From assembly GCA_031472005.1 (NCBI GenBank), contig PZJY01000005.1, positions 1-64,000 of the forward strand: a DNA stretch of 64,000 nucleotides. Direction: 5' to 3'. Source of the DNA: Tetracladium setigerum. Its lineage: Eukaryota > Ascomycota > Leotiomycetes > Helotiales. This document shows, one piece after another, positions 47,664-60,174 of the stretch. A model generated the notes under the pieces. That model did no database searches. It worked only from the letters and a program-made list of their open reading frames with translations, and was not told the DNA's origin. How positions within the stretch are numbered: the first letter of the stretch is position 1; each line of letters opens with the position of its first letter. A program made the translations under genes and the position numbers.

Positions 47664-48872
47664 CTACCTTTTGTTAGCTCTGATCATTGACATTTCACTC
47701 TCGTATATTACCGATAGGCTGCCTTTTTCCCCAAATGAAACGCCTACGAGAATCTGAATGAAATGCTGCTGCATCAGCGTGCAAGTCGTAAAGCTTGGAG
47801 TTAAAACTTTAGGAATAATCGTCTTCTTCCACAACTCTTTGGAAATATCATGCTCTTCGTCAGCATTGAGTTGCATTGCAAAATTGGCTGTAAGCAGCTC
47901 TTTGCAAGTCGGCCAAGTTTTCAGATTTAACCCCACAGTTATCGTTGTTTCAGTGAGAAGGTTGATCGTCAAAGAGCGAATAAACAGTGGGGGTATCGTT
48001 GTCATTCCTGCTTTCGCAAGCAGTGAGACCTCGAGTGGGAGACCGCTCCCAATCCGAAGGACCGCTGGTGTAGGCAAAGCTGTGGACAGGGTTACAGATC
48101 TCGCATCAACAACAAGCGGACTACTGGGTGACGATCGCCTCGGAGCACTAGGGAGCTCAAACTTCAAAACCTGAGTACTCTTGATGCGCGTCGGCTCCAT
48201 CATAGGTGGAGGTAAAGCCGGATCCAGAGGCATGAACTTGATAAATTGTTTCACCACAAGATCTGACTTGAAGCGTCCAGGTCTGCGCACCTTGACCCGG
48301 AGGTAGTAATTGACCATAGCATTTCCATCATTCTTAGTAGATTGATAGTTGAAGGATGGAGGAAGGGTCGTCTCCACATGCTTGACCCTATTTTGTGGGT
48401 TGGGATTCTGACAAGTTGAAAGAACCGGGAAGCGAAAGCGGAATGGAATGGTTGTCACTCCTTCAGGTAGAGAGAATCCGATCGATGGCAGAGGTACATT
48501 GGCTGGTGGAAAGACCACCCGCGATAACTTGAATAGCTATGGCTGAAGTCAGTACTTCTTGAGTAGGGTTGTCTGGTACATTTGAGGGTGTTCACCTTGT
48601 GCTCATCAACAGCTTGAAGGTGGTCTTTTGGATTGGTAATAGCCGCAATAACACACGACAAAAGCTTTCCTGGATAATCAAACTATTAGTCGCCGTGCAT
48701 CAACAATTTTGGGAAATCTGCGCAGGTAAATCTTACCTTGAAGTGAAATGGTCACCTGGCTGACGGCGTCGGCCCTCCGCAAAGCAAGCGTAACATTTCC
48801 GCTGAGCCAGTCTGTGCAGGTAAAGAGATCGGGGTCACCTCCCACTTTGTCAAGTTGGATGGAGACCTTCAT
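47664..48872 (-). CDS. Arrestin-like protein; PPxY tail cut off by in-frame TAG
   Basis: Fungal arrestin-related adaptors bind cargo transporters and recruit the Rsp5 ubiquitin ligase through PPxY motifs. The start MKVSIQLDKVGGDPDLF at 48872 is followed by GNVTLALRRADAVSQVTISL, the opening of an arrestin N domain. Two introns with good ends join KLLSCVIAAITN and LFKLSRVVFPPANVPLPSIG. Next come FRFRFPVLSTCQNP, LPPSFNYQS and VNYYLRVKVRRPGRF, then the C-domain-like NLLTETTITVGLNLKTWP and FIQILVGVSFGEKGSLSVIY. TAG stops the frame at 47664. The same frame is open below it for 65 codons and ends DDALPPPY at 47466, an expected arrestin tail. So the true gene probably ran to 47466. Confidence 0.75.
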
Positions 48873-50579
48873 GGTGCGGCTTATTCGTCGTATATCGACA
48901 GAATGTCGAGTTAAGCGTGGCAAGTGGGGGGTGTGGTGGATTAAATTGTTAACGGATCTGCTGAAATCTGATGGCTAATATAGTACGGGCTGCAAGGCTT
49001 CAAGTACGAAATCATAGCTAAGCGAAATGGAACGGGGTGGTTGCGCATTCACCTTACCAATTGTTTTCCAAGATTTGGTCGACGATGTCAGGCAGGGGAG
49101 GGCAAGACCACGTTCCGATTGTCCTTCACTGCTTGGACGGTTGTGCTGTCAGCAGACTGTAATTAAGGTTGGTGGGGATGTTGGCGATTCCAATAAACCG
49201 AGAACACCACCAATCATGAATAGCTGGCAACTCGGTGAGCGACCACTGATCAGATATTGACCACGAGATCCAGACCAAACTGTCGCAGTTTGTGGAGAAT
49301 TTGGAGATATGTATATGAGGTCTAAAGTAGCATCTAATTCGCTCGCCGGGATTACCTTTTAGTTTATTTTGTATTGATTATTGGATTGAATTCATCGCAT
49401 AAGGTACAAGTCCTTTGTCCATCTGGGCTGCTATTGCTTTTGTGCATGCCTCAATTGTTCATGATTGTCCGCCGTAACGGTGTCTGCTTGCGCAGGCCCA
49501 TATTACCCACGAAAATAGCCCTGTCAGGATTCGTGTACAACTTCAGAAACCACGTAAGATCAAAGCCAAAAAGGCTGTCAATGTTTGGATATTTCCCGTC
49601 AGTCTCTGGTCCTCCTTGCGGAGTCGTCCGTTCGTGGTGATTTCGTGGGCGCTTCAACCCTGTTGGTGCTTTGCGCGATAGGACGAATGCAACAGCCGAA
49701 CGCAGGAAAGCATCGAAGAAAAAGCGGCCAACAGCTACGAAAGATCAGCCACCACCTCCACTATGGAAAAGGCAATCCCCATCGCGCCTATCTAGTATGT
49801 ACACAAAATCATTTAATCGAAAGCTTTCCACGAGCAATCCCCAGCAGTGTCACAAAAGCCAGATGAACGAGCCTGAGATGTCGCCCAAGCCAAGCTCGTG
49901 CGGCACATCTGCAAGCTTGGAGAATTCTTCACAAATGAAATGGGACTTTTGGCGAGCTTCATTGGCAACAAGTAACATTTATGACCATAGCTTCAGTTCT
50001 ACACGATGAGGCTATTTAGATATATATTTATAAATATTTTTATTGAGGGAGGTTCCTGGTTCCTGTGACTCTTGGTAAGGTAACGACAACGTTATTGGTG
50101 TTGCGAGTTACGGAGTTAGCTCCTTACTTCAATCGCCATGTTTTCTGGGCCGGGCCAGTCCCGTTGATGCCGAGAGGAGGAGATTTACTATCCACCAAGC
50201 TAAAAGCTCCCAAAGTTAAACGAACAGAATAAGCAGGCTATCTCAAACTCATCTTGACTCGCTTATTGAGATGTGTGTCGACAGGAACACGAGCCTTCCG
50301 GTACAGTTTCTTGTTTCTGGAAGTAGGGCTGTCTAGCGTGCTGGACACAGTGACAGTTGGCCGGTCATTAAGGTACTCATAACGGTACAACCACCACTGA
50401 GCTGCATGCATGCATGCATGCAACATCTATCCCCTGAAAGTCGTGCAAGCCCACCAACCAGTGGCCTTGCTTTACGCAGCTTAAATTAGAGACGATGTAC
50501 TCACTCAACAAAATCCTCCATCTCGAAAAAGCCTCAATTTGTCAATTGGATTGAATTGAACTGACGAGCAAATAACGCC
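48873..50579. other. Gene-poor spacer
   Basis: A plus-strand open frame near 49630-50009 reads RRKASKKKRPTATKDQPPPP and ends FWRASLATSNIYDHSFSSTR, but it has no ATG start and no family match I know. A TGCA microsatellite lies at 50402-50423. Otherwise nothing seen. Confidence 0.4.
50402..50423. repeat. (TGCA)n microsatellite
   Basis: About five tandem TGCA/CATG units, self-complementary. Confidence 0.85.
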
Positions 50580-51935
50580 ATGCCCGGACATCGACCTCAG
50601 TTTTTGCTGAAGAGCGGTACCGCTTTCCTCCAGGTAACCAAGATACAACCTTTACGGAGGACATATGGAACTGTCTCGGCTGTCGCTTCTCAACCCACGA
50701 CCCCGCCATCAGCTCTCAAAAATGCTCTCGCCGCAACAGCCCCAAGGACCAATTGGACCAAGGAGGAAATCAAGGAGCTCTACGATAGCCCGTTGATGGA
50801 ATTGGCTTTTGCAGCAGCAAGTAATCCTGCCATGATTTATAGTTTCAATTTCTGATGGATTAATTGGTGCCAGGGAACGGTTCATCGAAAGTTTCACAAC
50901 CCCGCAGCCATCCAGATGTGCACATTGATGAACATCAAAACTGGAGGATGTAGTGAGGATTGTTCTTATGTGCGTGTGACATTTACTAGTGCAAGATTAG
51001 CAAGATGCAGAGAATTTCGTGGAGTTCATTGGGCAGGTTGGGGAAGCTCTATCTGACAATTACTAGTGCGCCCAGTCTTCTCGATATCAAACGGGTCTCA
51101 AAGCATCCAAAATGGTGAAGGTCGACTCGGTTCTCGCTGCAGCACGAATTGCCAAGGACAACGGTAGCACAAGATTCTGTATGGGGGCCGCCTGGAGAGA
51201 TATGCGTGGGCGAAAATCGGGCCTCAACAACATCAAAGCTATGGTCAACGGCGTACGAGATATGGGCATGGAGGTGTGTGTCACACTAGGAATGATTGAT
51301 CTCGCCCAGGCGAAGGAATTGAAGGAAGTTGGTCTGACCGCATACAACCACAATGTCGATACATCACGAGATTTCTACCCATCTGTCATCTCGACCCGCA
51401 CGTATGACGAGCGGCTTCAAACGATCCAAAATGTCAGGGATGCTGGATTGAACGTCTGTACAGGAGGAATTCTTGGACTTGGAGAGAAGCCAAGCGACCA
51501 TGTTGGCCTCATCCACACAGTAGCAACTCTCCCTTCGCACCCCGAAAGCTTCCCTGTCAACACTCTCGTCCCAATCAAAGGCACCCCCTGGGCGACAACG
51601 CCCCATCCCCATTCGACGCAACCTTGAGAACCATCGCCACCGCACGAATGGTCATGCCAAGAACTATTATTCGTCTGGCAGCAGGCCGCACCACACTTTC
51701 AGAAGAACAGCAGATTTTGTGTTTCATGGCGGGTGCGAACGCTGTTTTTACGGGCGAGAAGATGCTGACAACTGCTTGTAATGGGTGGGACGAGGATCGT
51801 ATTATTTTCGAAAAGTGGGGATTACGGCCCATGGAGAGTTTTGAGGTGGAGGCATTGAGAGAGTTGGCCACTTCCGTGGCTTCTGTGGAGAATCAGCAGG
51901 AAAACCCAGTTGCGGATACAACGGTAGCTGCATGA
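50580..51935 (+). CDS. BIO2: Biotin synthase, one homopolymer frameshift
   Basis: Radical-SAM enzyme that inserts sulfur into dethiobiotin, the last step of biotin synthesis; mitochondrial. The N-terminus MPGHRPQFLLKSGTAFLQ is basic and suits a transit peptide. A GC-AG intron (50817-50873) leads to GTVHRKFHNPAAIQMCTLMN. The 4Fe-4S motif CSEDCSYC is split before its last Cys by intron 50971-51066, then AQSSRYQTGLKASKMV. Later parts: RFCMGAAWRDMRGR (Fe-S ligands), VCVTLGMIDLAQAKEL, YNHNVDTSRDFYPSVISTRT and GGILGLGE. At 51584-51588 five Cs stand where six are needed: after LVPIKGTP the frame must shift to LGDNAP. It then continues with LAAGRTTLSEEQQ and FMAGANAVFTGEKMLTT to the stop. A housekeeping gene, so a consensus error is likely. 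Confidence 0.95.
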
Positions 51936-52680
51936 TTTTTATATGAAAGTATGAAGTTCCTGTTCCAGAATTCATATTTGAATCACATAGCAACATCCAT
52001 CTCTTCTTCAAGTTGGGTCAGCGTATTGAAATTACTGCTGTTCATACGTTCTAATCAATGCCTGAAGTGTAAGGCTTAGATAGGATAAGAAGGATTTTAG
52101 AAGGAATTGACTCTTTCTAGGATATTCTATTTTTTATTGGAGAATCGAGTGCATTTGGAAAGTGTCTTTGGTATTTGGTCAAAGTAAAATCCCCCCATCC
52201 GCCTTCACACGGCTGCGCATACTCAAGTCATGTCAGAACTAGACAAACACTTGACGTTCCCAACAACCTCGCCACCAGAACACTAGAGGGTCTTCCATTC
52301 ACACCTCTAGAACTTTATTACGGGGAGTTCGAGATATCGAATAGCGAACGGCAAAGATGGATTCGATGGGTGCGATGCCCAGCTCTCCAATTCAAGGCCT
52401 TTATAAACACGAATGACTCCCGGAACTCGTACGTTCTGGTGCAGGGTCTGATTCATGGTCCTATGATCCCTATAGTTCCCAGTGCATCAGTACCAATGTT
52501 ACAAGAATAGGAGAAGTGGAAGAGTTGGTGAGAATTCATTAAAGGCAATCGTTTTCGGAGAAAGTGCTCTCTAGAGTTGTGGACTGGAAGGGGTTTTAAC
52601 AACCCACGGAATCGTCACATTTTGCTAATTGAACTGATGTCATTCGACTAGAGCGCTTCGTTTGCTTATATTTAGCTGAT
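51936..52680. other. Gene-free spacer between convergent genes
   Basis: The ORF 52175-52510 lacks an ATG start and any family signal. Confidence 0.5.
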
Positions 52681-54306
52681 TCATACCAGCTTTATTTTGC
52701 CTTCGGGTAGCAGCCTCCTCAATAAGTTGGCATCCTTAACATCATTTAAAGTGACTAGCCCAGCCCAATTCTGCGAAATAAACCATCTAGCTTCTTCTGA
52801 TTCTTTTACAAAGCACCCATATGCCACTTCTTGGATGAACAAAAAGCTAAATGTAAACATAAATCGTCGGGACTTGCTGTAGCAATATCTTAGCGAGCTC
52901 AAGATCTCTCCGGCGAGGCCCTGAGTATCCGAGGAAATTCCAAGTAAAGCGGTTGAATTTGGCATGTCCAGAATAACAGATGGGTTAGTGTTCTGGTTTT
53001 GATTGGGAAAGAGCTGGAAGGTATTACACAATTGCAGTAACAAGATACGCACTGTGTTATAAAAACAAACTTCGTATGCTGTCCTTAAGTTGTCGTATTC
53101 TAGAAGTGCAGGAATAAATTGGTCTTTAGCCTCTTGAAGTGGAGGAGCCTCCGTGATAGAGTACGGATGAACTGCTTCCCACTGGCACCACCAAGCATTT
53201 AATTCCTCGACACAAAGGACGACCTGAACCCTTAGCTGTGCCCAAGCACGCTCATGGTTCTGCTCAACACCGTGGAATGTCCTGACATCAGCAAGGTATT
53301 CAGCAATGTCCGCGATTATATCGACCAGATAATCCATGGCTAGTTTCGATCCAATATCGTCTTCCCAAGGCACTCTTTTCCAGACGGATTGACGGAGAAA
53401 TGTACGCTCACAGGACATGATTGCCTTTGCGACCTGTAATTTGTCAGACATGAGCCAAAATTTCTCCACACGAAGTGCCTCCTACCAGCGTAATACGATG
53501 CTCGAGAAAGATACTTTTCCCAGCATACGATTTCAGTAGCCATGGACCCCGTGACTGCAAAATCCCTCCAAGCCCGTCAACGTGCAACGTCCAAGATTTC
53601 TCTGCTTTCGACGCAATTATCTTCAGTAATCAGTATCGTTCCATACCGACTTTCCTTTTCGTCCTACCTGATATATGTATAGCGCGGTAACTGACGCCAG
53701 TGTGCTGTGACTGTGCCGATTATAAGGGTCTGAAAGTTGTACGCGTAGCTCCGGCAGAGCCTGCCAGTACAGTTCAAGTCCGCTCTTTATCACATCGCTG
53801 CTTCGGTTGGCTTGTCCGAACACAGTTGCGGCTAGAGCATCCCAGGCCTTAGAGCGTGGCTTGTGAGGGGTCCCAACCAGCTCGTAAGTCCACTCTATAG
53901 GCAGGCCACAAGAAGATTCCTCCGAAATATACAATGGACACGGCTTCTCTGCTTCAAAAAACTTGTGCACTAGGAAAGATATGCATAAATCGTCCTTGAA
54001 CGCGGCCAAAGGTAACGTAGGTGGTAAGGGAGTCTCAGGAATGAGGGATTGAGGCGAGCGAATCCGACTCGAATGAAAAGACAAGTGAGAATTGCTTGTT
54101 CTTGTTGCAAACTCCTGGGTTTGTGCTTGAAGTAACGCGGCATGGCGTCGGATTCGCGGCTCCTCATCAACAAATTTGAGACGTCGTGGTGCGAAGCCGG
54201 TGCATTTCCTACCCGCAATACTACACCGAGTACATTTGGGATGCGTCTCGTCACATTTGACCTTCCTTAGTTTGCAGGTTCCGCATCCTTTACTCAGCGC
54301 TCCCAT
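52681..54306 (-). CDS. Zn(II)2Cys6 transcription factor (Fungal_trans_2 type)
   Basis: The zinc cluster at residues 8-35 reads GCGTCKLRKVKCDETHPKCT with CSIAGRKC after it (CX2CX6CX6CX2CX6C), and CTGFAPRRLKF follows, the common GxR-type linker. The body has LCISFLVHKFFEAEKPCPLY and AWDALAATVFGQANRS. An intron with GTAGGA...CTGAAG ends near 53637 joins IASKAEKSWTLHVDGLGGIL and QSRGPWLL, the H-x-x-G...RGP pattern of PF11951 factors. A second 52-bp intron near 53460 leads to VAKAIMSCERTFLRQSVWKR. The C-terminus includes YEVCFYNTVRILLLQL. About 500 residues, frame intact. Target genes unknown; nearest neighbours are biotin synthase and an NAD(P)-binding protein. Confidence 0.9.
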
Positions 54307-54975
54307 GATTAGAATGTTGTCACCAACCGAGCGAAGAGAAGAGCGTATAGATAGATCGGAGGTTAGTAAGTGCCGATGCAGCAGATTTCTGCATTTGAAA
54401 TGAAATTAGAGATTCGAGAAGAGTCAAAGAGAAGAACTTCGCACTGAAGACCATGTTTTAGGAAACGTGAGGTGTAGATTAACTTCAAATTGTGGAGCAG
54501 CTTCCATGGATACACCATTGCTTATTAATTTCCATGTTTCCTTTATGCACGTGAATGCAGCCAAGCTCGCACAACCATCCCTGCAACGGGTTAAGCGTGA
54601 ACCGTGTTCCTTGACTAGTTCTCTTCTGCTTGGTACAGGACAAGAACAATAGACACTGAACTTGAATTTAGCCAACCAGAAATGTCCAAAAGAACGTCAC
54701 GTTGCTCAAATTTCAGATTCTCCGATTAACGCCGAAGGCCTAGTGAGATTAACGTGGGGCGATTTATCACTGGATTTCCAATTTGATCAGCTCACCAGGA
54801 ATTAGATGTGACTTTGTAGGTAGGTCTGCATTCGAGCTGCGGTAGATTTAACTAGATATGGGACTAAAACAAGTCAATATTACTCATCAGTAGAATCTTA
54901 ATGAGTATTTATAAGAGTATAGTATTCCCGGGAAAGAAATAGACTTCAACTTTGATATCTACACAATTTCTCAAT
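54307..54975. promoter_or_regulatory. Divergent promoter region
   Basis: 669 bp between the regulator and the NAD(P)-binding protein gene, which start away from each other. No defined site recognised. Confidence 0.45.
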
Positions 54976-55817
54976 ATGAATTTTGAATCCGCCATGCAGA
55001 CTGTTCTAGTAGTCGGAGCAACTGGAAATATCGGTGTATCTGCCGTCACAGCTGCGTTGCGCTCCAAATACAAGGTCTTGGCAATTGTCCGAAATCAAGC
55101 TTCCGCCAGCAAACTCGTCAAGTACATTGGGTCGTCCGAAGGAATCACTGTGGTTGAAGCTGATGTTCTCTCGGACTCGGGGGTTCGAGGTGTTGTTGAG
55201 CAAGTCCTAGCAGGCAAGCTTCCATCTTTTCAACATGTGTGGGCTAGCGGTTAGTCATCTATCATAGTCATGTGTGGACAGTCATCACTAAAATTTTATT
55301 AAGTTGGTGGCGAGTATATCACAATACCACTTAAAGATATCACTACCGAGCGGCTACGCTATAATATGACCGCCTCCTTTGAGGCGAACTTCTGTAAGTC
55401 ACGTTAAACCTTGAAACTTTGCTGCACCCTTCTAATAAACATCTCGCAGTCGCTTATCGGGAAACCATCAGTTACCTCCTCGAACAGAATCATCCTGATA
55501 GCACATGGTCTATCTGTACTGGCTCGCAGGGTGACCTAGGGATCTTCCCCGTACCAGCCATGACTCAAGGTGCCTTGTTCTCCATGTGCACGGCCGCAAG
55601 CCGTGAAAACATAGATACAAATGTCCGCTTCAATGAAATCTACCTCGCCTTTCGAGTCGAAGTAGATGAAGACGCTGCTCAACATGGAGTAACAAGTGCC
55701 TCGGAGTTTGGGTCGGTGTACGAGCTGCTCCTTGCCAGGCCCGATGTCCGTAGTTCGCGGATTCGGGTTGACACTCGCGAGGACCTTAAAGATTTGAAGC
55801 ATGAGAGGAAGTTCTAA
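54976..55817 (+). CDS. NmrA/SDR-like NAD(P)-binding protein
   Basis: The Rossmann motif VLVVGATGNIGVSAV (TGxxGxxG type) follows ATG 54976; a second ATG 18 bp on is also possible. Next: YKVLAIVRNQASASKL, EGITVVEADVLSDSGV and HVWAS. Introns near 55252-55305 and 55395-55449 (GTAAGT...TCGCAG) join VGGEYITIPLKDI and FAYRETISYLLEQN. Later parts: STWSICTGSQGDLGIFPVPA and FRVEVDEDAAQHGVTSASEF. About 240 residues; the frame is intact. No catalytic Tyr-x3-Lys is obvious apart from YRE, so it may be an atypical SDR or a redox-sensing NmrA-like protein rather than a classical reductase. Confidence 0.75.
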
Positions 55818-56755
55818 TAATCGGTTCTGGCGATACGCTAAGAACTGTCAGGCGCTGGTTACGTGGGCTCTGCATGTTCTTGCAGCACTAGACCCAAGGT
55901 TTGGACAGAGTACTTTCCAATTGCGGAAGATCCACTATAGTTGTTTTAGAAAAAGCCGCAAAATCAAGAAGTGGTCATAACGTTTCGCATTATCGAAGAG
56001 ATTGATTATACCCCTTCCACTTTATAGTTTATCTAAGTATTCCGCGACACGCTTTTCCTGGCCGATGCTCCATCATCTGCAACATTCTTGGAGGCAATAG
56101 ATCCGCTCTATTTTGATAGTTCTTGCATTGGCAGCGGTGCGATTCGTGCTGGATTTAGTGCTTTTAAATAGAGCTACTTCTTAATGATTTCGAAAATGGG
56201 TGGGCGTTTATCAGCTTGGAGATGGCGTCTTTTGTGTAGTCGTGAATTTGAACTTTAGAGCGGAAAAGTTATTAGAGAGCAAACGTGCTCAGGGTGATTA
56301 ATTCTCGTCACTCGGAGATCTACCTGTTGATGCCACAGATTAGCGGCGCGAGTTGAAATGCCGTCGATGATTCTGCATAATCTCTGCATCCCTTAATCCT
56401 TGCTATTGTCCCAATTATTGTACTAGACTGGTCAACCAGCCCATTGCCCTCGCTAGTAATTTGAAAGCTCTTGGCTCAAACGTGTGTCCAAACGATTTCG
56501 GGTTCTAATTATAGTATTAAGCTGGCTAATCTCTATATTTACGTAGCCACTTATTCTTCCGTAAGAGGGACTTGCTCAAGTGCTTCGATCCCAGCAGAAC
56601 AAGTAGCCCGTCATTTCCCAGAGTAAACAACATCTTTATCAAGAAGGCGTTTCCTTATCTTTCTATTCTTCTCCTACTCTTACCGGCGCTGTTCTCACTC
56701 CAGAAATTACTTAAACCGGAAAGGAGGGTGATATAGACTGGGTCGAAGAAGATGT
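55818..56755. other. Gene-free spacer
   Basis: No supported coding region. Ends at the left inverted repeat. Confidence 0.5.
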
Positions 56756-56962
56756 CACTAGGGGGATAGCGGGCTATCCCTCAACCTTAATAAGTAAGAG
56801 AAAATGAAAAACTTCTAGAACTTTCCTTAGACTTATAAAAACCTGCTTATTAATTTGTCTAAGACTTTGTCTAAGATTTTGCCAAGTAATTGCACTGTTC
56901 GATTTTTGTATATGTCTCGCGCCGCTGCGTTGTAACCTTATAAGACAAGCTTATTAAGGCAA
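56756..56962 (+). repeat. Left inverted repeat
   Basis: Includes the inner palindrome GGGGGATAGCGGGCTATCCC-type end and AAGACTTTGTCTAAGATTTT. Ends near TTATTAAGGCA. Confidence 0.85.
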
Positions 56963-57560
56963 TCCTAAAAATAAGTACATGTTTACTAGAACGATGCTGG
57001 TTTCACTCGAGAGTAATACAGTTAAGTTATTAAGAGTTTTATATTATTATAATTTAAAGAATAAATTTAATAATAATTAATAAAAGAATAATAAAGATAT
57101 TAATTTTTTAAGGAGTGATACATAGCTACGGATAAGGTTTAGTAGGGTGGCCGAAAGGGTTGGGTGGACTTAGTGAACAAAGGTAGTGACAGTAGTGTGA
57201 TTCAGCCGTTTCAGCGTTGCACGCAAGCAATAATTGTATGACATTTAGTAACAAATTGTGAATGTAAGCGGAAAAACGAGTAAAATTAGTTGCCTAAGTC
57301 TGACAGAACAATCCGTTGCTTAGCTTGGTCGTATGACAGGAAACACTGCTCATCAACTCCGTGTTCGAAAGTTGGCTTGCGGCCACCGTAGCTAGGCCAG
57401 TAGAATTTTGTGGATATCTGTAAAGCCAAATGTCACCACCTTCTCTACAATTGCTAACCCTCTGGGCGCTACTGTGATTTATGCGCCTGAATCACCCGGA
57501 TATGAAAAGAGAAAAGGCATGAGCAGACCTACAGAAAGCGGTTGAGCTCTTAGTCCAGCT
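56963..57560. other. AT-rich then ordinary spacer inside the cassette
   Basis: 57030-57120 is almost all A/T. The rest should hold the regulator promoter; no gene is seen. Confidence 0.5.
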
Positions 57561-59870
57561 ATGTCGTCGTCGTCGTCTTGCAGTGAGTGTCAGCGCCGGA
57601 AGCAGAAGGCAAGTGAACCAACCCGCCTTTATAAGGCAACAGCGAGCAGATTGAAGTAAATCCTGACCGTCACCAGTGCAACCGCGAATGGCCCTGCAAT
57701 CACTGCCAGGCACGAAAAGTATCTCATCTGTGCCAGTTTGGAGCAAAGAAGGCGACTGCAGATGGTGGTTTCACCATTGGCAAAAGGTTGGTATGAGCAT
57801 TGAAGAGGATTAGTTGGCCTTTGATTGATGATGTGCTAGTGTGTCGCAAAAGGGGAAAGAAAATGATTTTGAACTAGTGCAGGAGACACCGATCAATCGT
57901 GGGATCCCACTTATATATAGGGACGATGAATTCAAAACCATGGGATATATGCATGGATATCAGCATTTCGAGCTTGGGGTAAGGTCTCACCTAATCAGTA
58001 TACGACTAGGAACTCTGTTGAATACTTCAAAGGACTCTGATGACAGATCTACGAATCAAACACAAATTGGCAAGTCTGAGGGAGCGGGATGTATTTTGCA
58101 AGGCGTCCTTCCAAGGCCATATACAGGTACGTGATGAGGAAGATGGGAGCTAAAAGTATTCATATCTACTGACAGCTATCCAGACTCTTTGGTTCAAAAT
58201 TTCTTAGACGGTGGCAATTACCACTATTATGCGCTTTATCCACCAGCGTTCGTTCATCAATACAATCAATGGTGGGTAGACCGAGTTGGAGGACGAAGGC
58301 CTAGCGTGGAAATGTCTTGTCTCCTTCTACGGGTGTGTGCCTGCTCTACACAGTATCTCAATGCGAGAATACGACAGAATCTCGAATGCGAGCTCGGCGA
58401 AAATGCCCATGTCCTCACTGAGCGTTTCCACTATCAGGCTCAGGAGCTCTCTCGTACCATCTTGCCAGGTACAGGAGGGTTGGTTCAAGTTCAACAACTG
58501 TTTCTTACCGCATCATGGTTTAAGTCCCAAGCTCGGTTTGTTGAGTCTTGGCATGCCCTAAGCCATGCGATCCGCGAGGCCCAGGAACTAGGTATGGAAG
58601 ATGTTTCAGATATAACTCAGCCCCAGAATTCCCTTTCGACTCGGTCAACCTAATGGAATAAGGAGAAGAGCTAACCTCGTCCTATCGAAAGGCATGCATA
58701 ACCACTCTCGTTCAGTAGAGCTAACTGAATTTGACCGCGAGATGAGAAGCAGAATCTGGTGCCTTCTGTACACCTGGGATTGGTAAGTTGTCCCCGCGGC
58801 TCAATAGGAGCATCGCTGAGAGCGTTTAGGTTCATGTCAACGTTGCTCTCCCGCCCCTTGATTATTAACCATAACGCATGCTCCTTCGAATTGCCCAACC
58901 TTCGGCTGGAGTATTCGACGACAAAACCAGATTTGCCGTCTCCGTTCACCCAAATGGCCCTCCAATGTCAATTGGTCCAGAAGCTATCCAAAGGTTTTGG
59001 ACTAATCGACGGTGCTCTCCCCCTCCTGATATCTTCTCATTTCAGAAGATCATTGAGAATTGGATAGCGTCACTCCCACCGGTTTACAGCATGATAGAGC
59101 CAGATAGGAGATGGGATGACGAGTATCCCTATATTATTCTGCATCGTCAGCAACTGCATGCCATCGGTTATGCGACCATGCTTAGCCCGTTGAAACCGTA
59201 TCTCACCAAGAGTGTTAGCCCAACAACGCCTGAAGTCGACAATAGTCTTCGAGCTGCTGGTGTTAACTGCTGCTTGAGGCTTATGGAAGTTTCCCAACAT
59301 CTTTTCCACACAGTATTCCCAATCAATGCGAAGTTCCATCTTGTCATTTTCTGCATCTTTGATGCGGCGGCCGTGTTATGCTCGGCAATCATTCACGATG
59401 ATTATCACACCCTCCCACAGAGGGACAACATCGTCGAGGCTATTGGATTGGCTGTGAATTTGTTAGAACGGCTCGACCAGGCCACAAAGACCGGCGGCGT
59501 TGCCCACGGCATTCTCATGAAGCTGGTTGGGCGCCTTCCCATATCCTCTCAGGAAAGAAGGTTGCTGGATGCCGGTTTTTGCGAGATGCTGAAGACAACA
59601 TCACCGCCTCAAGATCCCCAGTCCCAGAATGAGCATTCCAGAAGCAATACTTCGTCAGCAGTTACTTTCCCAGCCGTTGGCTTGCCGCATGTGCTTCCAA
59701 ATGCAACAGATTTGCAGTTCTCGGAGGTATCATCCTTTCAGCCCATGGACTTTAATGACCTGACAGACATGAACGTTGATGGGCTGGGCCAAATATGGGA
59801 CTGGGGGACTCTTAATCTTGGTCTGCCTGGATCGACGGCGGCGTGCTCCCTGCCACCTGATTTCGTTTAG
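57561..59870 (+). CDS. Zn(II)2Cys6 transcription factor (amylase-regulator-like layout), one frameshift
   Basis: MSSSSSCSECQRRKQK, then a GC-AG intron (57609-57676, donor AAG|GCAAGT), then CNREWPCNHCQARKVSHLC; together CX2CX6CX5CX2CX8C. Further introns near 57790-57840, 58126-58177, 58592-58700 and 58781-58829 are well formed. The TF domain has YYALYPPAFVHQYNQWW, SWFKSQARFVESWHALSHAI, EFDREMRSRIWCLLYTWDW and SRPLIINHNACSFELPNLRL. At 59019-59023 (CCCCC) the frame shifts by one base, from LIDGALP to DIFSFQKIIENWI. Then come YIILHRQQLHAIGYATMLSP and an acidic, Trp-containing end GQIWDWGTLNL. About 650 residues. It lies inside the inverted-repeat cassette, next to a transporter piece it may once have controlled. 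Confidence 0.85.
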
Positions 59871-60174
59871 TGTGTAAACTGCGAATGAGTAGCGGTCAAG
59901 GACTATAGCAGCAGTAAACACAGGCCAGGAAAGGCAATGATACTAAGTTTACATACACTACCTTTTACAGTGCTTATTAAGAGAAGTCGTGTGTTGCCGA
60001 CCCGATGAGGTATATAATCTGCTATGGTAGTCCCATTATCCTCATGGGATTAAAAGACACGAATAGTAGGAGATACGTATATTCTGTCAATTATACTGGC
60101 AAAAATGATAGGGCAGCGAATCTATGCGGATCGTGAGCCATAACGTAAACTGCTGTCGCTTTCCTAGAGCCTCC
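59871..60174. other. Short gene-free interval
   Basis: Between the convergent regulator and transporter fragment; nothing recognised. Confidence 0.5.

Noticed and set aside
47630..47666. Intron spanning the TAG in the arrestin-like gene
   Set aside because: The only GT-AG pair gives 29 bp and puts the tail out of frame.
49630..50009. Basic 112-residue ORF
   Set aside because: No ATG start, no domain and no splice support.
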